Source: JBQLZO01 sp052168315 (lineage in GTDB: Bacteria; Planctomycetota; Phycisphaerae; Phycisphaerales; UBA1924). From it: DNA of 64,000 bases. The DNA lies in NCBI GenBank assembly GCA_052168315.1, contig JBQLZO010000043.1, positions 124,001 to 188,000 of the forward strand, read 5' to 3'. Each line of letters starts with the position of its first letter. The first letter of the stretch is position 1. Below, piece by piece: positions 47,859 to 57,000 of this stretch. Both the position numbers and the translations under genes were made by a program. The notes under the pieces were generated by a model, which saw only the letters and a program-made list of their open reading frames with translations, searched no databases and was not told the DNA's origin.

Positions 47859-48557
47859 CTATGACTCCACGCCCACGATCCCCTCGCGGATCGCGAACCG
47901 GGTCAGCAGCACCCGGTTGTGGATCCCGAGCTTGGACATCAGCCGCCCCGAGTGGTTGTCAACCGTCTTGGGGGCCAGCCCGACGATCTCGGCGATCTCC
48001 TTCTGCGTCAGCCCCGTCGCGATGTACGCCAGGATTTCCCGCTCGCGCGGCGTCAGCGTTGACAGCGGCGAACTCGGGGCTCCCCGATCACCCTCGGGCG
48101 ACGAAGCCCCCGCGCCCCGAGGAACCAGCCGCGCGCGCACGCTCGCGGAACGGAATGGCTCGCCCGCACCGAGCGCGCGGAGCCCCGCAATCAATTCCGA
48201 GGCCGGGTCGTCGTAAGAGAGCAGCCCGTGGGCCCCTCCCTGAATCGCCTCGTCGAGCTGCGCATCAAGCAGCGTCGGAAACAGCAACGCGATCCCCGTG
48301 CGCAGCCCGCTCTGGCGGGCCGCCCGCGCCGTCGCGATCGCACTGAAGCCCGGCAGATCCGTCCGCAGCAGCATCGCATCCGGCGGATCCTGCGCCGCCG
48401 CACCCAGCGCTGCCGTCGCGTCCGAGACCTCGGCCACCACTGACACCCCCGGTGTCGATTCCAGCAGCGCCACCAGGAGCCCGCGCGTCAGCGGCTGGTG
48501 GTCGGCCACGATCACCCGCAGCCCCCCCGCATCGCGATCCGTCGCATTGTTGTTCAA
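47859..48557 (-). CDS. NarL/LuxR-family regulator with atypical receiver domain
   Basis: A 232-residue two-domain regulator. The C-terminal helix-turn-helix is standard: LTPREREILAYIATGLTQKE, then IAEIVGLAPKTVDNHSGRLM, KLGIHNRVLLTRFA. The N-terminal receiver (~13-130) keeps the fold (LRVIVADHQPLTRGLLVALL) but the phospho-acceptor Asp, expected in PDxxLLDxxMPG, is Arg65 (PDAMLLRTDLPG), and the conserved Lys before DDP is Tyr (GLLSYDDPASEL). It therefore probably works without phosphorylation by a kinase. No sensor kinase is adjacent. Upstream is a 445-base gap. Target genes unknown. Confidence 0.9.
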   Translation of the reverse strand: MNNNATDRDAGGLRVIVADHQPLTRGLLVALLESTPGVSVVAEVSDATAALGAAAQDPPDAMLLRTDLPGFSAIATARAARQSGLRTGIALLFPTLLDAQLDEAIQGGAHGLLSYDDPASELIAGLRALGAGEPFRSASVRARLVPRGAGASSPEGDRGAPSSPLSTLTPREREILAYIATGLTQKEIAEIVGLAPKTVDNHSGRLMSKLGIHNRVLLTRFAIREGIVGVES

Positions 48558-49002
48558 CGAACTCTCCCCTGAATTCGACCGTTGCGGATGGACCGAACGA
48601 TACCGTCAGGCCGCGTGGGAGCGAACCAGACAACACAGCCCATGCGACGCACGAGCATCCCGATTGATGGTGATCGGCCACGGCCTGACCGCGAGCCATC
48701 ACCCCACGAGGGCCCCATCGTCCACGCGCCCGCATGCGGTACGCCGAACAGGCCCGGCGCCAGGGCTCGCACGCCCGTGCGATTCCCGGCCACGCCAGCG
48801 TACCAGCGGCCAACTCCCCTGTGAACAGGGATCACGCGAAGTTCTTATCAAACACCGCTGCACTTTCGCGTGCGATCCCCCGCACGCCGGCCAAAACGCG
48901 ATGCGCGGTGTCAGGAAGGCGTTGTTCGACCCGCATCACGCCGTCGAAAGCCGCGCTCAAGGGCGATGCGCCCCGCGTTCCCGCCCGCACACAACACCCG
49001 CC
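48558..49002. other. 445-base gap with one short palindrome
   Basis: No gene is supported between the NarL-type regulator and the kinase gene; frames here lack good starts and resemblance. It should hold the promoter of the regulator (minus strand). The only symmetric element I see is CCCTGT-GA-ACAGGG at 48817-48830, a possible weak operator about 260 bases upstream of the regulator start. Confidence 0.5.
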
Positions 49003-49923
49003 TCAGGTCGCCGTGATCCCCAGGTAACGCCCCGCCAGCCCCGCCCGCTGCAGCGTCTCCGCGAACGGCGCCTGTGCGGTCTTCAGCACGCCCTCAAGAT
49101 GCGGCGCCACCAGCTCGCGCACCCGGGCCTGCTGCTCCGCGATCGGACGCGTCGCGTCGATCACCTTGAGCCCGAACTCCGGAGTCATCCGCTCGTACTC
49201 GCTCCGGATCCGCCCCTGGAACAACTCGAACGAGCGATACGGGTCGGGCGAGAGCCCCAGGTCCATCCCCGCCTCGTAATACTTCAGCTCGGGGCGCCCT
49301 GCCAGGATCCGGCGCAGCGCCTCTTCCAGCGGAACGCGGAAGTAGAACGCGATCGTCGGGCGCGGCGCGAACCGGTAGATCCGGCGCACATAACGCGGCG
49401 CCAGCCCGCGCGCCACATCCCGCGCGAACGCCGTGTAGATGTACCGATCGGCCACCACCACCGCGCCCGCCCGCAACGGCGGCAGGATCGAACGCTCCAG
49501 GCGGTCCGCGAAGTCCGCCGCGTGGATCAGCGAAAAAGTCAGCGGGCTCAGCAGCCGCTGCGCTTTGCCCTTCTTCGTGGTCGAACGCACCACCGGCGAC
49601 GAGTTCCACTCGCTGAACACCGCCGCGTATCCCTGCGAGACGATCCACTTCCGCAGCAGGTCCAGCTGCGTCGACTTCCCCGAACCATCGATCCCCTCGA
49701 CGATGAACAGCTTGCCCGGCAGCGACTCGATCTCGACGATCCGGTCCTCCAGCCGCGCCAGCGTGTCGCCCGCGGTCGCCTTCAGCCGCTCGAGGTCGTC
49801 GTCCTCCATCCCGTCAAGGATCGGCGACCCGTTGCCCAGCGCCCCATCCGAGGAGGCGCTGGATCCCGAATTCATGCCCGCCGTCGGGGCGGGGCCCTGC
49901 GATGTCTGCGTTGGATCGTTCAT
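49003..49923 (-). CDS. Thymidylate-kinase-like P-loop kinase (paralog 1)
   Basis: A 306-residue protein with a thymidylate-kinase fold: P-loop FIVEGIDGSGKST (77-85) with the usual Lys, then DRYIYTAFARDVARG (DRY motif), YRFAPRPTIAFYFRVPLEEA and the lid region RRILAGRPELKYYEAGMDLG. Classical Tmk makes dTDP from dTMP. It differs from standard Tmk by a ~65-residue N-terminal extension and by the SEWNSSPVVRSTTKKGKAQR segment in place of the usual acceptor loop. Start ATG 49923 overlaps the stop of the CHAD-Ppx-HD gene (ATGA), and a second similar kinase lies upstream, so a specialised role linked to polyphosphate is possible. The acceptor is unknown. Confidence 0.85.
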   Translation of the reverse strand: MNDPTQTSQGPAPTAGMNSGSSASSDGALGNGSPILDGMEDDDLERLKATAGDTLARLEDRIVEIESLPGKLFIVEGIDGSGKSTQLDLLRKWIVSQGYAAVFSEWNSSPVVRSTTKKGKAQRLLSPLTFSLIHAADFADRLERSILPPLRAGAVVVADRYIYTAFARDVARGLAPRYVRRIYRFAPRPTIAFYFRVPLEEALRRILAGRPELKYYEAGMDLGLSPDPYRSFELFQGRIRSEYERMTPEFGLKVIDATRPIAEQQARVRELVAPHLEGVLKTAQAPFAETLQRAGLAGRYLGITAT

Positions 49924-52900
49924 GCCGAGGTCCGGTCCTTGTCCTTCGCCGGGAGCGGGCGCGAATCCTCACGGGCCCGCCCATCGCCCGGTCCGTCCAC
50001 ACCATCCGACCCGTGCGAGCCGATCCGGGAGGCCGAGAACGGCTCCAGCGTCCCATCCTCGCCCTGCTCATCTTCTCGGAGCCACGCGAACCGCGTTGAC
50101 AGTCCGAATTCGCGCTCGAACAGCGCCGCCTTCCGCTGCGCACCCCACAGGTCCACCGACGGATCGTGCTCCGCGATCAGCGTGAACGAGGCGATCCCAT
50201 CCGCGATCGACAGGTGCACCCGGCGCACATTCCGCGTGTGCGAGCGCGCCAGCCCGTCGGCCAGCCGCGCGATCGCGGAGAGCCTCCGCACGATCTCCCG
50301 GTCGGCCTCCTGCAGCCGCGCGAAGTTCGGATGCTTCTTCTTCGGCTCCGCCCGCCGGTGGTACCGGGCGATGTTGGCCACGATCTCCAGCTCGCGCGGC
50401 GTGAATCCCGGCATGTCGCTGTGCCGGATCAAGTGGTACGAGTGCTTGTGGTGCTTCGCGTAGTTGATCAAGTACCCCACATCGTGCAGCATCGCGCCCG
50501 CGATCAGCAGTTCCCGCGCGACGCCCGAGCTCCACGCCTCTCCGCCGGCATCGGTTGCGAAGACCACCTGGTCGAACACGCTCGCGGCCAGCGCCGCCAC
50601 ATGCAGCGCGTGCGGCTCCTCGAAGTGGCAGGCCGTGGCGAACCGCTTCGCGGCGCTGATGCGGTCCAGCTTCTCCCGCCCATGGATCGCGCCCGAGCCC
50701 GGCGCGTGCGTCCGCCCGAACAGCTCGTCGAGCATCTCCAGCAGCAGGCCCTCACGGATCCCGCGATCGTGCACGCGGAGCACATTGATCGACAGGTGCT
50801 TCATCACCGACTCGACGATCGTCAGCCCCGCCACCGCGATCTCGGCCCGGTCCGGGCTCATCCCCGGCACCCGGGCGCGCTCGCGCACCGGCAGCTTCCG
50901 AACACGATCGAGCGTGTGCTTGACCTCCGAGCGCCTGAGTTCATACCCGCGCGTCTTGAACGGCAGCATCGCCGCCGATGGCCCCTCGCTCCCGCCCTTC
51001 GCGCTCTCCAGCGGGCGCGTCACCCCGCCGTTCATCGAGATCGACGCCAGCGATGTGAAAATGCCACCCGTGCCGAAGAGCATCTGCGGCGAGAAATCCA
51101 CCCGCCCCACCTCATCACGCAGCGTGCTCCGCACGAACGAACGCATCGCGTCGTACCCGCGGTCCCGCCCGCCCGCCTCCCCCGGCTCGCACGACCCGAA
51201 CCGCTCCGTCAGCCGCACCGCGCCCAGCTTCAGAGGGAACACCTGCTCGATCAGCCCGTTGGCCGTCAGCACGATCTCCGTCGACCCGCCACCGATGTCC
51301 ACCACCGCCGCGTGCGTGTTCTCGAGGTGGAACGCATGATCCACTGAGCGCACCGCGAGCCGGGCCTCCTCCGACGGGCCGATGATCTCCAACTCCAGCC
51401 CGGACGCCTCACGGATCGCATCGACCAGGTCCTGCCCGTTCTCCGCATCCCGCGCGGCCGCAGTCCCGATCACCCGGATCCGCTCCACCGCGTACCCCTC
51501 GGCGATCACCCGCATCCGCGCCACGGCTTGCGCCGACATGTCGATCGTCTCGGGCTGCATCCGCCCCGTCTCAGACAGACCCTTGCCCAGCCGCGTCACC
51601 GCCTTCTCGTCATCGAGCACGCGGAACCACCCATCGCCCCGCAGCTCGGCGACCACCAGGCGGATGCTGTTGGATCCGACATCGATCGCCGCGACCCGCC
51701 GGGTCTCCCCGCCCGCGCCCTCGCCCAGCGCATCGTCCGTGCCGTCGTTCGGAAGCGGCTCAAGCACCAACTCCGGCCCCCGGCCCGCGCCGCCGGCCCG
51801 CCCGTTCCCGGATGGATCGACCCGCGCGTTCGATGGCGGCCCGCTCGCACCATGGTCGGCTGGCATATCGGCTCCGTTCGTGCTGTGATTCCCCGCCGTC
51901 GCTCGCCGCGCGGATCCGGCCCGCGAGCTCGCTCCCCCGCCCGCCGATCCGCCCGCACGGGCCGATGCGATCAACTCATCGATGAACCGGTGCGCGGTCG
52001 GCTCGCCCCACCACCAGCCGAGAAACGCGTCCCGCTCGCCCGCCAGCCGCTGCTCCAGACGGCTCGCCACGCCCAGCAGCGCGTTCTTGGTCGAGGAACT
52101 CTGTTCCCCCAGCTCGGAGCCCACCTGCGCGAGCCGGCGGGCCAGCTCATCCCCATCGTTGAGCTTCCCAAGCCGTTCCTGCAGCGAAGCCAGCTCCGCG
52201 TACGCCCCGCGCTCGAACGACTCCCACGCCGCCCGCCCGGAACGCTCCTGCTCTTCCAACGCCTCCGGATCGGCGAACACCGGCCAGCAGATCTCGCCCG
52301 CGTACCGCGCCCGCTTGCACGCGATCCGCAGCGCGTGCAGCTCCTCCATCGTCAGCGACGACGCGTCCACCGCCCGGCGCAGCGGCTCCAGCATCCGCGG
52401 CAGCGCCACCCCCGCAAGCTCGCCCAGGGTCCGCGGCGCTGACCCACCCTGCCCGTGCCCGTTGCCACTCTCCTGCCCGCCCGCACGCACCGTCCGGCGG
52501 GGTGCGCTGGCCGTCATCAGCAGCCGCCCGAACCGGTACCGCAGCTCATCGTCGGCGAAGTTTTCTTCCGTGCGGCTCAAGGCCTGCTCGGCGTTCTCGC
52601 GCTCGGCCTCGATCCACATGGCCGCATCCGTCACCGCCGCCCGCTCCGCATCGTTCAATGGCTCGAGCTCAAACGGATCGGCCCGCCCGCCCGCCAGATC
52701 CAGCAGAAAGCCCCGGTGCACATCCAGCGACCGCGCATCGCCGGCCGCCCGCCGGATGTCCCGCAGGATCCGGTTGCACCGCGTCGCGTGCTTTTTCTTC
52801 AGCGCCTCACGGAAGAACCGGATCGCCGCAGCGCTCCGGCGCGTCGCCACGCGGAGCTGGTGCACACGCCGCACACGCCGCGACTCCGCCTCCTCCTCAT

Positions 52901-53054
52901 CGTCCTTCTCCCGCCGGCGCTTCGACTCGGGAAGGTGCAGCAACTCGATGACCGACTCGAGACGCGGCTCGAGCACCATGGCGGCCGCATCCTCGATGGG
53001 GGTGTCCCGCCGGAGCCCCGCGATCCACTTGCCGCCGGCCTTCAGGTCGCTCAC
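49920..53054 (-). CDS. CHAD-Ppx/GppA-HD fusion protein
   Basis: A 1044-residue protein with three modules. CHAD domain (~10-365), a helical polyphosphate-binding fold with VHQLRVATRRSAAAIRFFRE and LHALRIACKRARYAGEI; then a Gly/Ser/Ala-rich linker; then a Ppx/GppA exopolyphosphatase/pppGpp phosphatase domain (~450-770) with AAIDVGSNSIRLVVAEL, IGPSEEARLAVRSV, VVDIGGGSTEIVLTANGL and LFGTGGIFTSLASI; then an HD-like domain (~790-970) with LLIAGAMLHDVGYLINYAKH and ANIARYHRR. It probably binds and degrades polyphosphate, or hydrolyses (p)ppGpp-type substrates. GTG 53054 overlaps the upstream kinase stop (GTGA); the frame beyond it is not used. It lies between two thymidylate-kinase-like genes. Confidence 0.9.
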   Translation of the reverse strand: MSDLKAGGKWIAGLRRDTPIEDAAAMVLEPRLESVIELLHLPESKRRREKDDEEEAESRRVRRVHQLRVATRRSAAAIRFFREALKKKHATRCNRILRDIRRAAGDARSLDVHRGFLLDLAGGRADPFELEPLNDAERAAVTDAAMWIEAERENAEQALSRTEENFADDELRYRFGRLLMTASAPRRTVRAGGQESGNGHGQGGSAPRTLGELAGVALPRMLEPLRRAVDASSLTMEELHALRIACKRARYAGEICWPVFADPEALEEQERSGRAAWESFERGAYAELASLQERLGKLNDGDELARRLAQVGSELGEQSSSTKNALLGVASRLEQRLAGERDAFLGWWWGEPTAHRFIDELIASARAGGSAGGGASSRAGSARRATAGNHSTNGADMPADHGASGPPSNARVDPSGNGRAGGAGRGPELVLEPLPNDGTDDALGEGAGGETRRVAAIDVGSNSIRLVVAELRGDGWFRVLDDEKAVTRLGKGLSETGRMQPETIDMSAQAVARMRVIAEGYAVERIRVIGTAAARDAENGQDLVDAIREASGLELEIIGPSEEARLAVRSVDHAFHLENTHAAVVDIGGGSTEIVLTANGLIEQVFPLKLGAVRLTERFGSCEPGEAGGRDRGYDAMRSFVRSTLRDEVGRVDFSPQMLFGTGGIFTSLASISMNGGVTRPLESAKGGSEGPSAAMLPFKTRGYELRRSEVKHTLDRVRKLPVRERARVPGMSPDRAEIAVAGLTIVESVMKHLSINVLRVHDRGIREGLLLEMLDELFGRTHAPGSGAIHGREKLDRISAAKRFATACHFEEPHALHVAALAASVFDQVVFATDAGGEAWSSGVARELLIAGAMLHDVGYLINYAKHHKHSYHLIRHSDMPGFTPRELEIVANIARYHRRAEPKKKHPNFARLQEADREIVRRLSAIARLADGLARSHTRNVRRVHLSIADGIASFTLIAEHDPSVDLWGAQRKAALFEREFGLSTRFAWLREDEQGEDGTLEPFSASRIGSHGSDGVDGPGDGRAREDSRPLPAKDKDRTSA

Positions 53055-53857
53055 AGCGCCGCCCCCTCCATCCGTCCCACCACCGACTCCACCGCCGATG
53101 CCAGATCCTGAAAGATCGGGTACACGCCGCGGTTGGCATCCACCACATGGAACCCGTGCTCGTCCGCGAGCCGGTCGAACTGAGAGAGCAGCTTCGTCTG
53201 GTAGATCCGGAACGCGTGGTACAGGTCGTCCTCGTTGAGCATGTCCATGCCCGATTCCCAGTAGTCGAACCCACGACCCGCGAGCACCCGCGGCGTCAGG
53301 TGCCCGAGACCGATCCGCATGTACATCACCAGGTGCGGCTTGGGAGCGAACGAATACACATCGCGCAGCCACTCAGGATCCGCGCCGCGGACGATGCTCC
53401 GCGCCATCATCGAGTAGATGTACCGGTCCGTCAGCACCACGAACCCCGCGCGGAGCGCCGGAAGGATCTGGTTCTCAAGCCGGTCCGCAAAGTCCGTCGC
53501 GTAGAACAGGTCCGTCGTCAGCCGACCCAGCGTGTGACCCTCCTGCGCGCGGGCGATGCCCTCACCGGCCAGCCGGCTCGTCTTCTGCGCCGAGTGGATC
53601 ACCGCCAGCCCCTCGTTCTCCAGCCACTCACGCAGCAGCGCGATCTGCGTCGAACGCCCGCACCCATCCGTCCCCTCCAGCACGATCAAACGCCCTGGCA
53701 TCGCCGAGATGTCCACCGCCCCATCGCCCAGCGCCAGCAGCGCACGGTCCACGGCCTGCCCGCGGTACCCGGGCTCCTCGGTGCGGTCCTCACGGTTCTC
53801 AACGAACGCCTCGTTCGGAGCCGGAAGCCGATGTGGTTCGGAAGGTGCGTTCGTCAT
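53051..53857 (-). CDS. Thymidylate-kinase-like P-loop protein (paralog 2, Arg in P-loop)
   Basis: A 268-residue relative of thymidylate kinase and of the gene at 49003. The P-loop reads LEGTDGCGRSTQIALLREWL: the invariant Lys is Arg68, while the rest is kept. Other parts are FYATDFADRLENQILPALRA, VVLTDRYIYSMMARSIVRGA, and the lid VLAGRGFDYWESGMDMLNED. The N-terminal ~50 residues form an extension. With Arg in place of Lys, phosphoryl transfer may be weak or altered. ATG 53857 is chosen; the frame runs up to 53995. Its stop overlaps the start of the CHAD-Ppx-HD gene, so the three genes form one coupled unit. Confidence 0.83.
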   Translation of the reverse strand: MTNAPSEPHRLPAPNEAFVENREDRTEEPGYRGQAVDRALLALGDGAVDISAMPGRLIVLEGTDGCGRSTQIALLREWLENEGLAVIHSAQKTSRLAGEGIARAQEGHTLGRLTTDLFYATDFADRLENQILPALRAGFVVLTDRYIYSMMARSIVRGADPEWLRDVYSFAPKPHLVMYMRIGLGHLTPRVLAGRGFDYWESGMDMLNEDDLYHAFRIYQTKLLSQFDRLADEHGFHVVDANRGVYPIFQDLASAVESVVGRMEGAAL

Positions 53858-54014
53858 ACGAGGGTCGATCCCGCCTCCGCTGGTGCCCGGATCCGGGCGC
53901 TCCGCTCCGCGCACGCGGGCAAGGAAGAACGACCCGCCTCCGCGCCGCTCACGCCCGCGCAACGCACCAATTCTATCCCCGCCCATCGCTCCCACACCGA
54001 AACCGATCCGACGC

Positions 54015-57000
54015 TCAGGGGCTCTGCTCCGTCGGGATCTGGAACCCCGTCCGAACCTGGAAGTCGCCCCACATCCGGGGACCGGACAGGGGCGGAAGGA
54101 ACGAACGCGCGATCCCCGTGTTCGTCGTCACCTTGAACGCACCGATCTCACCCGCGGCGATGCCGAAAGGCGTCCCAGCGTTCGAGGTCTGCACATTCGC
54201 CGTCGTGAGCGATCCGATCGATCCCGCGATCACCAGCGACCGCTCGAATCTCGAGCCCAGGCCGTCGATCAGCACCGTATTGATCCGGTCGATGCCGAAC
54301 AGCCCCGGATTGCTGTCGGGGAGGCTCTGCGCGTTGTTCGCCACATTCGGCGAGCCCGTGATGATCTGTGAATCGACCAGCGACCGCGCCCGCACGATCC
54401 CCAGCGCGCCGATCGACTGGATCCGCGTGGTCCGGATCTCGCCGGTCACCGCGATCCGCTCGCTCACGAAGCTCCCTCGGAAGTTGTTCGCGCCCAGCCG
54501 CAGCAGCGAGTCCGTCACATCGCCCTCGATGATCAGGTCACGCGGCAGGTCCACATCCATCACCCCCCGGTAAGACCCGCCGCGGCCGAGCCGCATGCTG
54601 TCGATCCCCCGCGCCGTGATATCGGCGAGGAAGTCACCCGGCTGCGTTCCGACGCCCAGCGTCTGCAGCAGCGTGATCGTGTTGTTCCCCGTGTTCAGCG
54701 ATCCGCCATCCCACCGGCCGAACAGCAGCACCCCCGGCTGCGACACCGTCATGCTCGTGTCGCGGACCACATTCGTCGCGCGGAGCGTCGTGATCCGCCC
54801 GTTCAGCGTGAACGACGAATTGAAAATCTCATCGGTGAAGATCACCGCCTGGGCCGCGTGCGAGAACGGCAGATTGATGTTCGCGTTCCGGACCGGGCCG
54901 CGGAACGCCAGGCTCCCGATCGCGAACGGCTGCGTGGCGCTCCCGCTGAAGAGCATGTTCGCCTCGAAGGTGCCCGTCGCCTGCACGCTCGGATCCGGAC
55001 GGACCACCATCGTGCCGACCCGGTTGAGCTGCACCGTGCCCGCGTTCCATTCGCCGACGACGATCTGCTGCGCCAGCCCCGTCACCGTCACATCCGTGCC
55101 GCCGAGCCGCCCGGCGATCAGCAGATTCAACGAACCCCCGACAAACAGATTCCACTGGCTCGCGGCCGTCCGAATGCTGATCTGACCCACGGGCCCGATC
55201 ACATCCCACGACGAGTCCCGGACCTCGCCGCTGATCAGCGCGCTGCCCAGCGCCATCGCGCCGTTCGGCGCCCCGCTGAGCGACAGGCTCGCTTGGAAAT
55301 CCCCAGGCACGCCCATCGCGACCAGCCCCGTGGTGCGGAGCGCCAAGATCCCCCGCGCATCGATGCGCTGGTTCGGCAGCCCAACCCACTCGGTCGCGAG
55401 CACCTGGCCGATCACATGGTCCGGCGCCACAATGTTCGCATCGCGCACACGCCCGAGCTGGAACCGCGGCTGGTAGTTCGTCACGCCGCCGACCACGAAC
55501 GAGCAGTCCATCGTCTGACCGACCACCCGCACGAAACGGACCCCATCCTCCGCGATCACCGAGCCCGTCAGAGCGCCCTGCACCAGCACCTGGTTCGCAG
55601 GAACGCCGCCGCTGAGCACGAGTGCGGTCGGGTCGTCGGACCGACCATCCCCATCGATGTCCGGCGGCAGGATCGTCCCGTCCGGGAGCCTCGTCTGGTT
55701 GATGTTCGCGCCGCTGAGCGAGTTCAGCATCACCGCGTTCACCGGCGCATCGCACAGCACGAACGCCAGCCGGTCGTTCCCGGGCGCCCGCAGGTCGCGG
55801 ATCAGGCCGACCGAACTCGCCCCGGTGATCTGCACGCCGATCCGGTTCGGGCTGAACGGCTCGCGGAAGGTCACGCTCGCGATCGCGCTGCCGCCTGCGA
55901 ACACCACATCCACGATCGAATCGGGAAGCGTGATCGTCCCGCCGTCGAGGTTGAACAGCGTGACCCGCGCGCTCCCGCCGCCGGGGGCCGAGATCGTGAA
56001 CGACTGCGACTCCTCGATCGTCTCGAATGGACGATCGATCGCCTCGTACAGGATCGAGATCCGAGAGATCGAGATGAGGTCGGTCGAACTCACCTCGGGA
56101 TCCGGAACCGGCAGCCCCTCATCGTCGAGGAACTTCTCATCGTCGAGCACCGGCAGGTCGCCGAACGCCCCGTTGACACTCGTCGCGTCGATCGTCGGGA
56201 ACTCGGCGATCTCGTCCATCACCGCCAGCCCGCTCGATCCGAGGATCTTCCCGAACGCGGTGAACCCGCCGTTCTGGAAGTCCAGGTTCGCCGAGTTGTT
56301 CGCCAGGTTGAAGAACCACTCGTTGGTCGCGGAGTTCGGCTGCCCCCCCAGCTTCGCCATCGCGATCGTGCCCCGCACATTCGACACGCCGGGCTCGTTG
56401 AGCACCGGGGCGTTGTCCGGGATCGCATTGAATGTCCGGCTGTTGAACCCGCCGCCCTGCCACACGAACCCGTCGGCCAGGCGGTGCACGAAGGTCTCAT
56501 CCCACACGCCGCTGTTCGCGTAGTCAAAGAAATTCTCAACCGTCAGCGGCGTCTGGTCCGCGAACAGCTCCACATCGATCCGCCCCGCCACCGTCTCGAA
56601 CCGCGCGATCGGGTTCCCCTCTGGCGGGCGGGTGAAGAACTCCAGGTCGCCCCCCACCGCCCCATCGCCCGTCTGCTCATCCTGACCGTTGAACTCGCCG
56701 TCCAGCTCGTTCCCCTGCATGTCCAGCGCGAACGCGGACCGCAGCAGGAACGAGTACCGCTCATCCGGATCCGTGTCCGCATCGACGATCAGCGTCCGCC
56801 GCGTGTCAAAGTCCAGTTCGGCGTCCACCGACACCGTCCGGTCGTCCGCGGTCCCGGAGATCCCATCCGCCCCCGCGCCACGCACCTGGATCGCCTGGTT
56901 GTTCTGAAACCCGATCGGCTGCATCGCCCGGTCGAACTCCAGCACGATCCGACCGCGGTTGTCCACCGTGATCGAGGTCACCCGCGGCTGCGCAAAGGCC

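Noticed and set aside
49003..53857. The two kinase-like proteins as PPK2 polyphosphate kinases
   Set aside because: They have the DRY and lid motifs of thymidylate kinases (DRYIYT, DRYIYS) rather than the PPK2 Walker B region; a functional link with polyphosphate is left as a hypothesis only.
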